64,000 nucleotides of DNA. It comes from Paenibacillus sp. N3.4 (GTDB lineage Bacteria; Bacillota; Bacilli; Paenibacillales; NBRC-103111). The stretch covers positions 1 to 64,000 of the forward strand of contig NZ_VRTT01000028.1 of the NCBI RefSeq assembly GCF_008017805.1, in the 5' to 3' direction. Both the position numbers and the translations under genes were made by a program. Numbering within the stretch: the stretch's first letter is position 1; the number at the start of each line of letters is the position of its first letter. Positions 8,376 to 17,337 of this stretch are shown in pieces. The notes below the pieces were generated by a model. The model made no database searches. It worked only from the letters and a program-made list of their open reading frames with translations, and was not told where the DNA came from.

Positions 8376-8571
8376 AAGCAAGAAACCTCCCTAACCCTGT
8401 AAGAATGTTATGCATGAAAAGTACTACGTAGGAAGCGAGGAAATGGTTTTATTTTTTTGATTTTTTGTTAAAGGCAGCATTCAGGTAGCCGCTCTGTGGA
8501 TATCACTGTTTTTTGAACAAACACCTCTAGTAAGTGGATTAAACTTTATACGAGAAAGATACATAATAAAC

Positions 8572-8587
8572 ATGTAAGCGTTATCCA
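8572..8587 (+). promoter_or_regulatory. Near-consensus cre (CcpA) site upstream of the solute-binding protein gene
   Basis: ATGTAAGCGTTATCCA fits the cre consensus WTGNNARCGNWWWCAW at all but one position. It lies just upstream of the ribosome binding site of the gene at 8620, where CcpA binding would cause catabolite repression. Confidence 0.45.
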
Positions 8588-8619
8588 TTACACTCGATTC
8601 AATTAGGGGAGGAATAGAG

Positions 8620-9966
8620 ATGAAAAAAGTATTTACTTTAGCTTTGTCACTATCCATGATGTTCACAGCTGTGGCTTGCTCGTCAGGTACCAAAACGTCC
8701 GCACCAACTGCAAGCAGTGAACCAACCAAACCGACAGTTGCAACGGCTGCACCAACAACAGCAAGCAAGGAACCGGTAAAACTCCGTATTGCTTGGTGGG
8801 GGGGGCAAGCTAGAAATGATTACACCAACAAAGTAATTGAGCTGTATCAACAGAAAAATCCGAACGTGAAGATCGAAACGGAGTTTGCAGCTTTTGATGA
8901 TTATTGGAAAAAACTTGCGCCACAAGCATCAGCGAACCAGTTGCCTGACATTATCCAAATGGATATCTCCTACTTGACGCAATACGGTGGTAAGAATCAG
9001 CTTGTGGATTTGGCACCTTACACGAAGAATGGTCTACTGGATGTAACCGCTGTAAGCCCAAATGCCTTATCGGGTGGTGAGGTCGGCGGCAAGCTTGTCG
9101 CCATGAATTTGGGAGTCAATGCTTTGATGACAATGATGGACTCTGATGCAATTAAAGCTGCCGGAATTACGGCACCGGCGAATAATTGGACGTGGGATGA
9201 CTTCGAAACGATTGCAGCAAAGGCTAAAGCCGGAGGTAAAATGATCGGTGGATTCGCTTTCCGTCATGATGTCTTTTTCCCTTACTACTTGAGAACCGTT
9301 GATCAAAAAATGTATAGTGCGGATGGAACTTCGCTTGGCTTTGCTGACGATAAACCATTCATTGATTACTTTAAACGTTACCAAAAATGGTATGACGCTG
9401 GTTACATTCTTCCACTCGACAAAGAAGCACAGAAGAAAGGAACGCCGGAAGATGATGAAATGTTGATGGGGAACTCCATCTCCACGAATGCCTGGTCAAA
9501 CCAATATGTAGCGACAGCAGGCGCTTCCAAGCACCCGCTTGAAATGCACCCGCTGCCCGGACCTAATGGCAACAAAGGCTTATTCTTGAAACCAAGCATG
9601 TATTTCTCTGTGACGAACAGTTCCAAACAAAAGGAAGAAGCGGTTAAATTCATCAACTTCTTCGTTAATGATATTGAAGCTAACAAACTGATTAAAGGCG
9701 AGCGTGGTGTTCCGGTATCTTCCAAAGTCAAAGAAGCGCTTAAACCGCTGCTTTCACTGAATGAAACGAAGGTATTCGAGTATGTTGCTTGGGCCGAGCA
9801 AAACAGCTCGCCAATGGATCCGCCAAATCCTGTAGGAGCCGTAGAGATCGAGAAATTACTGAGATCCGCCAGTGAGCAAATTTTGTACAAGAAAACGACC
9901 GTAGAAGAGGCAGCAGTCAAATTCCGTAAAGATGCTAATGCCATTTTAGCTAAGAACAAGCAATAA
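8620..9966 (+). CDS. ABC transporter sugar-binding lipoprotein (family 1)
   Basis: A 448-residue extracellular solute-binding protein. It has a signal peptide (residues 1-19), a lipobox TAVAC with Cys20, a Ser/Thr/Pro/Ala-rich linker (22-50), then the periplasmic-binding fold starting VKLRIAWWGGQARND. This is the SBP_bac_1 type that binds oligosaccharides for ABC importers. GGGGAGG precedes the start. No permease genes are near, so the partner is elsewhere. The location next to LacI, GH88 and DUF2264 genes suggests uronate- or rhamnose-containing oligosaccharides. A terminator follows, so it is transcribed alone. Confidence 0.88.
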   Translation: MKKVFTLALSLSMMFTAVACSSGTKTSAPTASSEPTKPTVATAAPTTASKEPVKLRIAWWGGQARNDYTNKVIELYQQKNPNVKIETEFAAFDDYWKKLAPQASANQLPDIIQMDISYLTQYGGKNQLVDLAPYTKNGLLDVTAVSPNALSGGEVGGKLVAMNLGVNALMTMMDSDAIKAAGITAPANNWTWDDFETIAAKAKAGGKMIGGFAFRHDVFFPYYLRTVDQKMYSADGTSLGFADDKPFIDYFKRYQKWYDAGYILPLDKEAQKKGTPEDDEMLMGNSISTNAWSNQYVATAGASKHPLEMHPLPGPNGNKGLFLKPSMYFSVTNSSKQKEEAVKFINFFVNDIEANKLIKGERGVPVSSKVKEALKPLLSLNETKVFEYVAWAEQNSSPMDPPNPVGAVEIEKLLRSASEQILYKKTTVEEAAVKFRKDANAILAKNKQ

Positions 9967-9977
9967 AATGCCGAAGT

Positions 9978-10016
9978 AAAACCAAGTTCTCTCAACCCAT
10001 AGAGAGGCTTGGTTTT
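9978..10016. terminator. Terminator after the solute-binding protein gene
   Basis: The stem AAAACCAAG ... CTTGGTTTT, with an inner CTCTC/GAGAG pairing, starts 11 bp after the stop codon. Confidence 0.85.
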
Positions 10017-10061
10017 ATTATTTATGGTTCACTTTGTACGAATATAATCCGTACTTTTTTC

Positions 10062-10114
10062 TTGACAGGTTAAACGTTTCAATTTAAGCTAATAGAGGAT
10101 GTTAAACGTTTAAC
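10062..10114 (+). promoter_or_regulatory. LacI promoter with two self-operators
   Basis: TTGACA at 10062-10067 marks the -35 element. Two operators follow: TTAAACGTTTCAATT at 10070-10084, inside the spacer, and the perfect palindrome GTTAAACGTTTAAC at 10101-10114. Both have the central CG typical of LacI-family sites. The 15-bp form recurs exactly at 17261. The LacI gene therefore probably represses itself and the GH88-DUF2264 genes cotranscribed with it. Confidence 0.75.
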
Positions 10115-10131
10115 AAAACGGGGTTGAATGC

Positions 10132-11151
10132 ATGAGCAAGCGAAAGTCAATTACCATTGTAGAAGTGGCTGAAGCAGCTGGCGTATCGATTGCCACGGTC
10201 TCCAATGTGTTAAATCGAGGTGGTATCCGTTCTTCGCAAGAAACCATACGCAAGGTAGAAATTATCGCTGAGCAATTGGGCTATCGAAGAAATACAATGG
10301 CTGCGGGTTTAAGTCGAAACAAAACCTCCGAGCTTGGACTCATTGTGCCGGGCTTGAACGGTTATTATGGACAGTTAGCTGAGCATTTGCAGATTGAAGC
10401 CCACAATTCAGGATTTCATCTGTCTGTCTTCTCATCAGGCGGGTCTGATCCGGATATTGAACGCAGGAATTTAGAAGTGCTGCTGCAACGCAGAGTGGAA
10501 GGGTTAATTTGCCACGGTTTGGCGATGGGGTTTGATTCTACACGATCGATCGTGAACAGCGGAACCCCGTTAGTTCTGATAAACGGCTGGAACTGGCCGG
10601 AAGACATCGCCATCGGTGCGGTGAACCTAGATTTTGCCGGGGCTTGTAAGCAATCCGTTGCTTTGCTTGCCGCAAGTGGCTGCAAGGCCATAGGCTATGT
10701 GGGCAGCAAACGATCGAATGTCATAGATGAGCAGAGACGCATCGGTTTTATCGCGGGTATTCAGCAATACGGAAATGGAATTCCACATGAATTGGTGGAT
10801 GGCAAGGGATTAGGTGTTGACGATTTTCTGAAAAGCTTCATTCAACGTCACTCGACACCTGTGGGAATTGTTGCATTTGATGATCACGTATCTTTACCGT
10901 TGTTAACAGCGGCGCAAAGACTCGGAATCGTAATTCCTAACCAATTGAAAATAATTAGCATTAATAATGATTACATTGCAGAGCATAGCTTTCCAGGTCT
11001 AACAAGTTGGGATATTCCTTACACCTTCCAAGCTCAAACGGCAATAAATAAGCTTTTGATCAAGATTGGTCATAAGTCTGATTCCAATCAGGAACCTGAG
11101 GCCAGAGACGTCGAGGTCCCCCTTACTCTCATACAGAGGGAAACAACCTAA
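10132..11151 (+). CDS. LacI family transcriptional regulator
   Basis: A 339-residue regulator. The DNA-binding headpiece is at about residues 8-56, with VEVAEAAGVSIATVSN and the hinge-region NTMAAGLSRNKTSELGLIVP. The rest is a periplasmic-binding-type sensor domain. It lies directly upstream of GH88 (25 bp gap) and shares operators with the gene at 17338, so it is the likely local repressor of the sugar-acid island. The inducer is unknown, perhaps an unsaturated uronide product. Confidence 0.9.
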   Translation: MSKRKSITIVEVAEAAGVSIATVSNVLNRGGIRSSQETIRKVEIIAEQLGYRRNTMAAGLSRNKTSELGLIVPGLNGYYGQLAEHLQIEAHNSGFHLSVFSSGGSDPDIERRNLEVLLQRRVEGLICHGLAMGFDSTRSIVNSGTPLVLINGWNWPEDIAIGAVNLDFAGACKQSVALLAASGCKAIGYVGSKRSNVIDEQRRIGFIAGIQQYGNGIPHELVDGKGLGVDDFLKSFIQRHSTPVGIVAFDDHVSLPLLTAAQRLGIVIPNQLKIISINNDYIAEHSFPGLTSWDIPYTFQAQTAINKLLIKIGHKSDSNQEPEARDVEVPLTLIQRETT

Positions 11152-11176
11152 ATCTAAAAGAGTGGAGTGAAAGAAG

Positions 11177-12298
11177 ATGTGGAAACAGGCGATTGAAGAT
11201 GCTTTGCAGAAAACGAAAGTGAATATAGAAAGATTCGGGGATTTATTTCCTCACGTCAGTAGCAATGATGTGTACGAATTGAATGCCAATAATGATTGGA
11301 CCGATGGGTTCTGGTCAGGCATTCTGTGGTTAAGCTATCAATATAGCGGGGACAAGGCGTTCCAAGAAGCGGCCCAAAAAACCGTTGCAAGCTTTAAACA
11401 TCGATTGGACAATCATGTTGCTTTGGATCACCATGATATTGGTTTTTTATATTCGCTGTCTTCCAAGGCGCAATGGATCATTGAGAAGGACGAAACCGCA
11501 AAGGAGCTGACGATTCGAGCAGCGGATGTCCTTCTAAAAAGATGGCGACCTAAAGGTCAGTATCTGCAAGCGTGGGGTCTTGAGGGCGATGCGGAAAATG
11601 GCGGGCGCATCATCATCGACTGCATGTTGAATCTACCTCTGCTCTATTGGGCTTACGAACAAACAGGCGATGCGAAATACAAAGATATTGCCGTCATTCA
11701 TGCTGATTTAAGCCGACGTTATTTGGTTCGTGGAGACGACTCTTCGTACCATACGTTTTATTTTGACCCGGAAAATGGTGCGCCATTACATGGTGGCACG
11801 CATCAAGGCTATCAAGACGGCTCTACATGGACTCGCGGTCAAGCATGGGGGATTTATGGTTTCGCGCTATCCTACCGTTACACCCGAAATCCATTGTATT
11901 TAACTACCGCAAAACGCTTAGCTCGTTATTTCTTTGAACGCTTGCCGGAAGATGATGTCGTATATTGGGATTTTGATGCTCCAATTCATGCCGATACCAA
12001 AAGGGACAGCTCAGCATCAGCTATTGCTTCCGCTGGAACCCTGGAATTGCTTGAGCATATGGCACAAGATGATCCTGAGCGCGCTTTTCTGGAAGAAGCC
12101 GTTCAACGTTCGATGACAGGCTTGGTGAAATCATATGCTACGATTGGCAAAGCGGATGCACAAGGCTTGCTTGAACGAGGTTCTTACAGCGTTCGTGCCG
12201 GAGTGTCACCTGACGATTATGTGATCTGGGGCGATTATTACTATTTGGAAGCCTTGGTTCGTTTGGAGAAAGGGATTAAAGGATATTGGTATGAATAA
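11177..12298 (+). CDS. Glycoside hydrolase family 88, unsaturated glucuronyl hydrolase
   Basis: A 373-residue cytosolic enzyme without signal peptide. It removes the unsaturated uronic acid left at the non-reducing end of oligosaccharides by polysaccharide lyases. Asp87 (in LDHHDIGF) and Asp148 (in GRIIIDCML) correspond to the two catalytic Asp residues, 88 and 149, of the well-studied Bacillus sp. GL1 enzyme, and the length (377) also agrees. NNDWTDGFWSG near residue 38 is a family hallmark. It follows LacI after 25 bp and overlaps the DUF2264 gene by 8 bp, so the three form an operon. Confidence 0.92.
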   Translation: MWKQAIEDALQKTKVNIERFGDLFPHVSSNDVYELNANNDWTDGFWSGILWLSYQYSGDKAFQEAAQKTVASFKHRLDNHVALDHHDIGFLYSLSSKAQWIIEKDETAKELTIRAADVLLKRWRPKGQYLQAWGLEGDAENGGRIIIDCMLNLPLLYWAYEQTGDAKYKDIAVIHADLSRRYLVRGDDSSYHTFYFDPENGAPLHGGTHQGYQDGSTWTRGQAWGIYGFALSYRYTRNPLYLTTAKRLARYFFERLPEDDVVYWDFDAPIHADTKRDSSASAIASAGTLELLEHMAQDDPERAFLEEAVQRSMTGLVKSYATIGKADAQGLLERGSYSVRAGVSPDDYVIWGDYYYLEALVRLEKGIKGYWYE

Positions 12299-13442
12299 AA
12301 CAACTGCCCCTCTGGATGACCGGACTTATTGGTTGCGTACAATGGTACGGATCGCTGATCCTGTACTTGTTGCTCTGGCTGACAGAAAGCTAAGAGCAAC
12401 CATGCCAGTGGAATGTAAAAAGGAGGAGCAGCTGAACTATACGCATCTGGAGGCATTCGCTCGTACAGTGGTCGGCCTTGCTCCGTGGCTGGAAAACCCT
12501 GCACAGGATGAAGAGGAAGAACAGCTTCGCTTACACTATGGTGAGCTTGTTCGAGCCGGTCTAGATGCAGCCACGGACCCGGCTTCTCCAGATTTTATGA
12601 ACTTTGGCGAAGGCATGCAGCCCATTGTGGATACGGCCTTTCTGGCTCATACTGTGCTTAGAGCTCCGCAGACATTATGGCATAGCTTAGAGCCTCGCGT
12701 GCAGCGTAATATTGTGAGTGCGATGAAGGCTACCCGATCTCGTAAACCTGTATTTAGTAATTGGCTGCTTTTCGCGGCGATGACGGAAACAGCTCTCTTC
12801 AAGTTAGGAGAAGAGTGGGACCCGATGCGTGTCGATTTTGCACTTAAACAACACGAACAATGGTACCTGGGCGATGGTTTATACAGCGATGGCCCGCATT
12901 ACCACGCGGATTATTACAACAGCTTCGTCATTCAGCCCATGCTTGTCGATATTATCGAACACGTCAGTGGGCAATACGAAGACTGGGCACAACTGCGGGA
13001 GTCCATATTGGCTCGCTCTCAGCGTTATGCGGCGGTGTTGGAAAGATCGATTTCACCAGAGGGAACTTTTCCGGTGACAGGTCGCTCGCTCGCTTATCGC
13101 TTTGGTGCTTTTCAAACTTTGTCTCAAACTGCGCTTCGTCACGAACTGCCGTCTGAAATTGATCCTGCCCAAGTGAGATGCGCGCTTAGTGCTGTCATCC
13201 GCAGGTTGATTGAAGCACCGGGTACATTCGATGAGAATGGCTGGCTCCAGATCGGCTTAAGCGGTCACCAACCTCAAATCGGGGAATCCTATATTTCCAC
13301 AGGCAGCCTCTATCTGTGTTCTGCTGTCTTCTTGCCGCTTGGATTACCGGCGGCGGATGCATTCTGGAGCCATGCAGCAGCACCTTGGACGTCTCAGAAA
13401 GCATGGTCGGGGCAAGATTTCAACATAGATAAAGCCTTATAG
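12291..13442 (+). CDS. DUF2264 domain-containing protein
   Basis: A 383-residue protein covering the DUF2264 family (PF10022), with the marks MNFGEGMQPIVDTAFL and GLYSDGPHYHADYYNSFV. Related proteins have an alpha/alpha-barrel-like fold and sit next to GH88, GH105 and lyase genes; a role in uronate-oligosaccharide breakdown is likely but the reaction is not established. It has no signal peptide. The start ATG overlaps the end of GH88 by 8 bp, so translation is coupled. Confidence 0.85.
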   Translation: MNKTTAPLDDRTYWLRTMVRIADPVLVALADRKLRATMPVECKKEEQLNYTHLEAFARTVVGLAPWLENPAQDEEEEQLRLHYGELVRAGLDAATDPASPDFMNFGEGMQPIVDTAFLAHTVLRAPQTLWHSLEPRVQRNIVSAMKATRSRKPVFSNWLLFAAMTETALFKLGEEWDPMRVDFALKQHEQWYLGDGLYSDGPHYHADYYNSFVIQPMLVDIIEHVSGQYEDWAQLRESILARSQRYAAVLERSISPEGTFPVTGRSLAYRFGAFQTLSQTALRHELPSEIDPAQVRCALSAVIRRLIEAPGTFDENGWLQIGLSGHQPQIGESYISTGSLYLCSAVFLPLGLPAADAFWSHAAAPWTSQKAWSGQDFNIDKAL

Positions 13443-13455
13443 TTTATCAATCAGC

Positions 13456-13491
13456 AAGCGTTATGTTTCTTAATGAAACTGACGCTTTTTT
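13456..13491 (+). terminator. Terminator of the LacI-GH88-DUF2264 operon
   Basis: The stem AAGCGT...GTTTC with GAAAC...ACGCTT is followed by six T residues, 14 bp after the DUF2264 stop. Confidence 0.8.
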
Positions 13492-14143
13492 CATGTAATA
13501 TAGAGTTGTAGGTAGGGATATTGCGTTAAAGCTATAGATTTTTTTAGCGAGAATCGACCATTTTTAAGATGACATTTTTTCGATGAACGTGGTTATGGCT
13601 AGTTACTCTTTTCATAGATAATCTTCGGGTGTCGAGAAAGCCTCTGCTGCCTGAGATTATCCTATTTATGATGCGGGAAGATGGTTAGTTTCTGATTGTT
13701 TTATCCAACTCCGAACATGCTTTTGGACTTAGGGTTCGGTTTCAACATGTTGAGAGCCTCCTTGATTGAAGGGGACGCCTAATGAACTCAGCAAGGCTTA
13801 TTTGATTAAAATACATAGAGTTATTTTTTTAACGAACTCCAGACGCTTTATTTCAAGTAAAAGCTCCTCATTTTAATAATTATGGACTACATAACGTCGC
13901 TTCAGTTCGTTAGATGAATGGAGAGGCTCATTTCGCGTCGATAGAAACGCTACGGTTCGTTAGCATAGACAACATAAGTATGGAGTTGCTTCATTGTTTG
14001 AATGGCTCCTGTTGTGGAACTTTGTTTTTTTATTCCCGATCACAGAATGGTAGAGAAGCTAGCTTCAGGCCAGGTTTATCTCACTTCCTCACCATGTTTC
14101 AAGACAAGGTATTAGCCTGATGCAAGCTCTAATGGTTTCTATC
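13492..14143. other. Gene-free intergenic region with repeats
   Basis: No credible gene is present in 650 bp. It holds an 8-bp inverted repeat (GATAATCT at 13617 and AGATTATC at 13654), a repeat AACGAACTCCAGAC near 13831 whose inverted relative occurs near 31132-31157, and the 38-bp dispersed repeat at 13896. A further related core, CGGTTCGTTAG, lies near 13953. Confidence 0.6.
13896..13933 (+). repeat. Dispersed intergenic repeat, copy 2
   Basis: Identical to 5212-5249 at 37 of 38 positions. The core CAGTTCGTTAGA is shared with the copies near 31 kb. Confidence 0.8.
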
Positions 14144-14182
14144 GTTATCCACATTCAATAGCTAATATAAATTGTGGATAAC
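14144..14182. promoter_or_regulatory. Inverted pair of consensus DnaA boxes upstream of the PucR gene
   Basis: GTTATCCACA (14144-14153) and TGTGGATAAC (14173-14182) form a perfect 10-bp inverted repeat with 19 bp between. Each arm contains the full DnaA box TTATCCACA. The AT-rich centre holds TAATATAAA, which could be a -10 element. The right arm ends 6 bp before the ATG at 14189. Confidence 0.65.
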
Positions 14183-14188
14183 TTAATT

Positions 14189-15874
14189 ATGGACGAACTG
14201 ATTGAAAGTGAAGTGACTGTCGTGAATCAACAATATCAGCTAACCGTACAAGAAGTGTTGGATCGTCCAGTGTTCCAGCATGCCTATCTTGCAGCCGGGA
14301 AAAAGGGTCTACAGCGCCTTGTCCGATGGGTTCATATCATCGAGGTTATTCAGTTTGAACAATTGCTGCAAGGTGGAGAAATGATTCTTACGACAGGGGC
14401 AGCATTTAAGCACGACACAGAATCGTTTATGACTTATTTGAAACAGCTGATCAAAAGGAATGTGTCGTGCCTGTGTATCGAAATGGGACATTATTTAAGT
14501 TCAATTCCTGAAGCATGGATTGCTGCTGCCGAGGACTATGATTTTCCACTCATCATTTTTCCTCAAGCTGTGAGATTCATCGATATTACACAAGATATCC
14601 ATTCGCTTGTTATCAATCAACATCATAAAGCGCTGCAGGATCTAGAAAAAATTTCACGTGAATTTCATCGCATGACCTTATCTTCGCAAGGCGTGTCACA
14701 CGTGCTTGGGCTGCTCCAAAGCAGCACGAAGGCGCATGTCATTTACGTACCGCTTGACGGACAACCCAAGTTTATTCCGCATCTGGGAAGCAGAGAGTCA
14801 GGGCGTTGGCTAGCTTTGCTGCAGGATCATTTGACAGAGAACTTAGAGAATGGACATAGGGAATCACCTTTCTTATTTGAAATCGGGGGACAAACCATCA
14901 TCGTGCAGTCCGTTGGTGCCATGGGGAAGACTTGGGCGCATATGATGATGGTGCTCAGTCGCAAGCCGACGGAATATGAGTATTTGATTCTGGATTCTGC
15001 CTCATTGTCCATTGCACAGGATTTGCTGCGCAAACGGTACATGGAAGAACGCAAGCTGTATTCCCAAACGCTGTGGGTAGATGATCTCCTCCATCTTCGC
15101 ATGCGGGACGAAGAGCAAATCAAGGCTCTGATCGGGGCCGAGTACAAACGGCTTAATGAAAGGTCCTACCATGTATGTATCATTGAATTTGAACAAGAAC
15201 ATTTAGGTGGACAAGAGAATGAGGGAGAAGGCATTGAATCCTTAGGACTTCATCTATCACTGACTGTACGATCGGTGTTTGAGCAGCATACGTTTTATCC
15301 GCTTATGACGCTGAAAAATAACAGACTGGTTGTTGTTGCCTTCGATAAAGGGACGAAAAGGCCGCCCAAAGAACGGTTGCAGCATGTTTTTCAGTCGCTT
15401 CAACAGATGAAGGCCGAGGAAGAAATCAAGCTGACCATTAGTGTTGGTCAAAGCAACCAAGGGTTTATGCAAGCTTATATCAGCTATCGGGAAGCTATTC
15501 AAGCCATTTCTTTGGCTCCGACTTGGCAAGGAAAAGTTTTGTTTTTTGATGAACTTGGTGTCTTTCAGCTGTTGTTTCACATTGCAGACAAACAGGTGCT
15601 GCATGCCTTCGTCCGCGCCTACCTAGGACCTGTTCTGGACTACGATCAGATAAAGGGCAGCGAACTGCTGCGTACGCTTAAGGTGCTCTTGGATCACGAC
15701 GGCTCCAAACAAATTGCGGCACAGCAGCTTTTTATCGTTAGGCAATCGCTTTATTATCGCTTGGAGAAGATAGAGGAGCTACTAGGATCCGACTATATGC
15801 TTCCGGAAAAACGCTTGGCGCTGCAAGTTGGCATTCGCGCCTATCAACTGCTGAATCCAGACGTGAAATTGTGA
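14189..15874 (+). CDS. adeR: PucR family activator, AdeR-like
   Basis: A protein of about 561 residues. An N-terminal PucR domain (about residues 10-135) is followed by a GGDEF-like/CdaR middle part and a C-terminal HTH_30 (from about residue 500, with ALQVGIRAYQLL at the end). The gene lies 123 bp upstream of ald on the same strand. In B. subtilis the PucR-family protein AdeR sits beside ald and activates it in response to alanine, and this is the likely role here. A GTG at 14174 is in frame but lies inside the right DnaA box; ATG at 14189 seems better. Neither has a clear ribosome binding site. Confidence 0.8.
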   Translation: MDELIESEVTVVNQQYQLTVQEVLDRPVFQHAYLAAGKKGLQRLVRWVHIIEVIQFEQLLQGGEMILTTGAAFKHDTESFMTYLKQLIKRNVSCLCIEMGHYLSSIPEAWIAAAEDYDFPLIIFPQAVRFIDITQDIHSLVINQHHKALQDLEKISREFHRMTLSSQGVSHVLGLLQSSTKAHVIYVPLDGQPKFIPHLGSRESGRWLALLQDHLTENLENGHRESPFLFEIGGQTIIVQSVGAMGKTWAHMMMVLSRKPTEYEYLILDSASLSIAQDLLRKRYMEERKLYSQTLWVDDLLHLRMRDEEQIKALIGAEYKRLNERSYHVCIIEFEQEHLGGQENEGEGIESLGLHLSLTVRSVFEQHTFYPLMTLKNNRLVVVAFDKGTKRPPKERLQHVFQSLQQMKAEEEIKLTISVGQSNQGFMQAYISYREAIQAISLAPTWQGKVLFFDELGVFQLLFHIADKQVLHAFVRAYLGPVLDYDQIKGSELLRTLKVLLDHDGSKQIAAQQLFIVRQSLYYRLEKIEELLGSDYMLPEKRLALQVGIRAYQLLNPDVKL

Positions 15875-15997
15875 AAATAAAATGTGAAGTTTCCTTACAT
15901 TCTGTCTAATGGAACAGGTATCGATTCGTCCTATACTTGGAGACAAGAGAGATGAATCCATATCTAATTAAGGATCATCAAGAGAGGAAGATGAACG

Positions 15998-17113
15998 ATG
16001 ATCATTGGGGTTCCTAAGGAAATTAAAAATAATGAGTACAGGGTCGGTATGACACCCAGCTCCGTTCTTTCTTATCAAAAAGCAGGACATGATATTCTTG
16101 TTGAGACATTAGCAGGACACAGCATCGGTTTTACGGACGAGGATTATAGAGGAGCTGGTGCAACCATCGTTGCAACGGCTGCAGAAGCGTGGTCGGCTGA
16201 GATGGTTGTAAAAGTAAAAGAACCGCTTCCCGAAGAATATGCTTACTTTCATGAGGGGCTCATTCTTTATACGTATTTGCACCTTGCTCCTGAGGCTGAA
16301 CTCACGCATGCACTGGCTCAACATCGAGTAACAGCTATTGCCTATGAAACGATACAATTAGACAATGGAAGTTTGCCGCTGCTTACGCCGATGAGTGAAG
16401 TAGCAGGCCGCATGTCCGTGCAGATCGGCGCGCATTTCTTGGAAAAAGCACATGGCGGAAAAGGAATCCTATTGAGTGGTGTGCCCGGCGTGGAGCCAGC
16501 TAAAGTAGCGATTATCGGCGGTGGAATCGTCGGAGCAAACGCAGCCAAAATGGCCGTGGGGTTAGGCGCCGATGTTAGCATAATTGACCTTAATCCGGAT
16601 CGCCTTCGCCAGTTGGACGACCAGTTTCAAGGACGAGTAAAAACGATCATGTCGAACCCTTATAATATCGCTGAGGTTGTGCGTCGCGCCGATCTGGTTG
16701 TTGGTGCTGTGCTCATACCGGGTGCTCGCGCGCCACGCCTAGTTACCGAAGAGATGGTGCAAACGATGAGTCCGGGCAGTGTGATTGTTGATGTGGCTAT
16801 CGACCAAGGCGGATCGATTGAAACGATCGATCGCATTACGACACATGATCAACCGACGTATGTCAAACATGGTGTTATCCATTACGCGGTGGCGAACATG
16901 CCTGGGGCAGTAGCCCGCACATCCACGCTTGCCTTAACGAATGTAACGACGCCGTACGGTTTGCAAATTGCCAACAAAGGCTATATTCGTGCCGCTTTGG
17001 ACAATAAGGCAATAGCAAAGGGAATCAATGTGGTCGCGGGTCAGGTCACCTATCAAGCTGTAGCAGAGGCGCATGGCTATACTTATAGAGACATTTATTC
17101 ACTTTTGAAGTAA
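15998..17113 (+). CDS. ald: Alanine dehydrogenase
   Basis: A 371-residue NAD-dependent enzyme that converts L-alanine to pyruvate and ammonia. The start [20 protein letters not shown] is diagnostic and contains Arg15 of the substrate site. [11 protein letters not shown] carries the catalytic Lys near 75, YLHLAP the His near 96, and [17 protein letters not shown] (about residue 169) binds NAD. The length equals that of Bacillus enzymes (about 378). It is cytosolic and probably activated by the upstream AdeR-like protein. A weak hairpin at about 17137-17160 may end the transcript. Confidence 0.95.
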   Translation: MIIGVPKEIKNNEYRVGMTPSSVLSYQKAGHDILVETLAGHSIGFTDEDYRGAGATIVATAAEAWSAEMVVKVKEPLPEEYAYFHEGLILYTYLHLAPEAELTHALAQHRVTAIAYETIQLDNGSLPLLTPMSEVAGRMSVQIGAHFLEKAHGGKGILLSGVPGVEPAKVAIIGGGIVGANAAKMAVGLGADVSIIDLNPDRLRQLDDQFQGRVKTIMSNPYNIAEVVRRADLVVGAVLIPGARAPRLVTEEMVQTMSPGSVIVDVAIDQGGSIETIDRITTHDQPTYVKHGVIHYAVANMPGAVARTSTLALTNVTTPYGLQIANKGYIRAALDNKAIAKGINVVAGQVTYQAVAEAHGYTYRDIYSLLK

Positions 17114-17260
17114 AAAAGTATGTTCTGAGAGGACTTCCGCCTTTGTCGGGAGTCTCTTTGTCATGTGTAAGAAAAACATTGGAAGAGGACATCATCAGAA
17201 AAGGGAGGAGGAAGCCGCAGCTTCGCATTGACGCTGAAATTGTTTACATATAAACTGTGA

Positions 17261-17275
17261 TTAAACGTTTCAATT
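17261..17275 (+). promoter_or_regulatory. LacI-type operator upstream of the unknown gene at 17338
   Basis: TTAAACGTTTCAATT is identical to the first operator of the LacI gene at 10070-10084. It lies about 60 bp before the start codon, which places this gene in the same regulon. Confidence 0.7.
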
Positions 17276-17337
17276 AAGAGCATTTAGGATCACGATGTAC
17301 ATATGCTTTATTAGATTTATTCAAGGGGATGACCTAT

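Noticed and set aside
13914-14120. 68-codon frame in the intergenic region
   Set aside because: It starts inside the dispersed 38-bp repeat and has no ribosome binding site or family resemblance.
14144-14182. Chromosomal origin of replication
   Set aside because: Only two DnaA boxes are present, and dnaA, dnaN and other oriC genes are absent.
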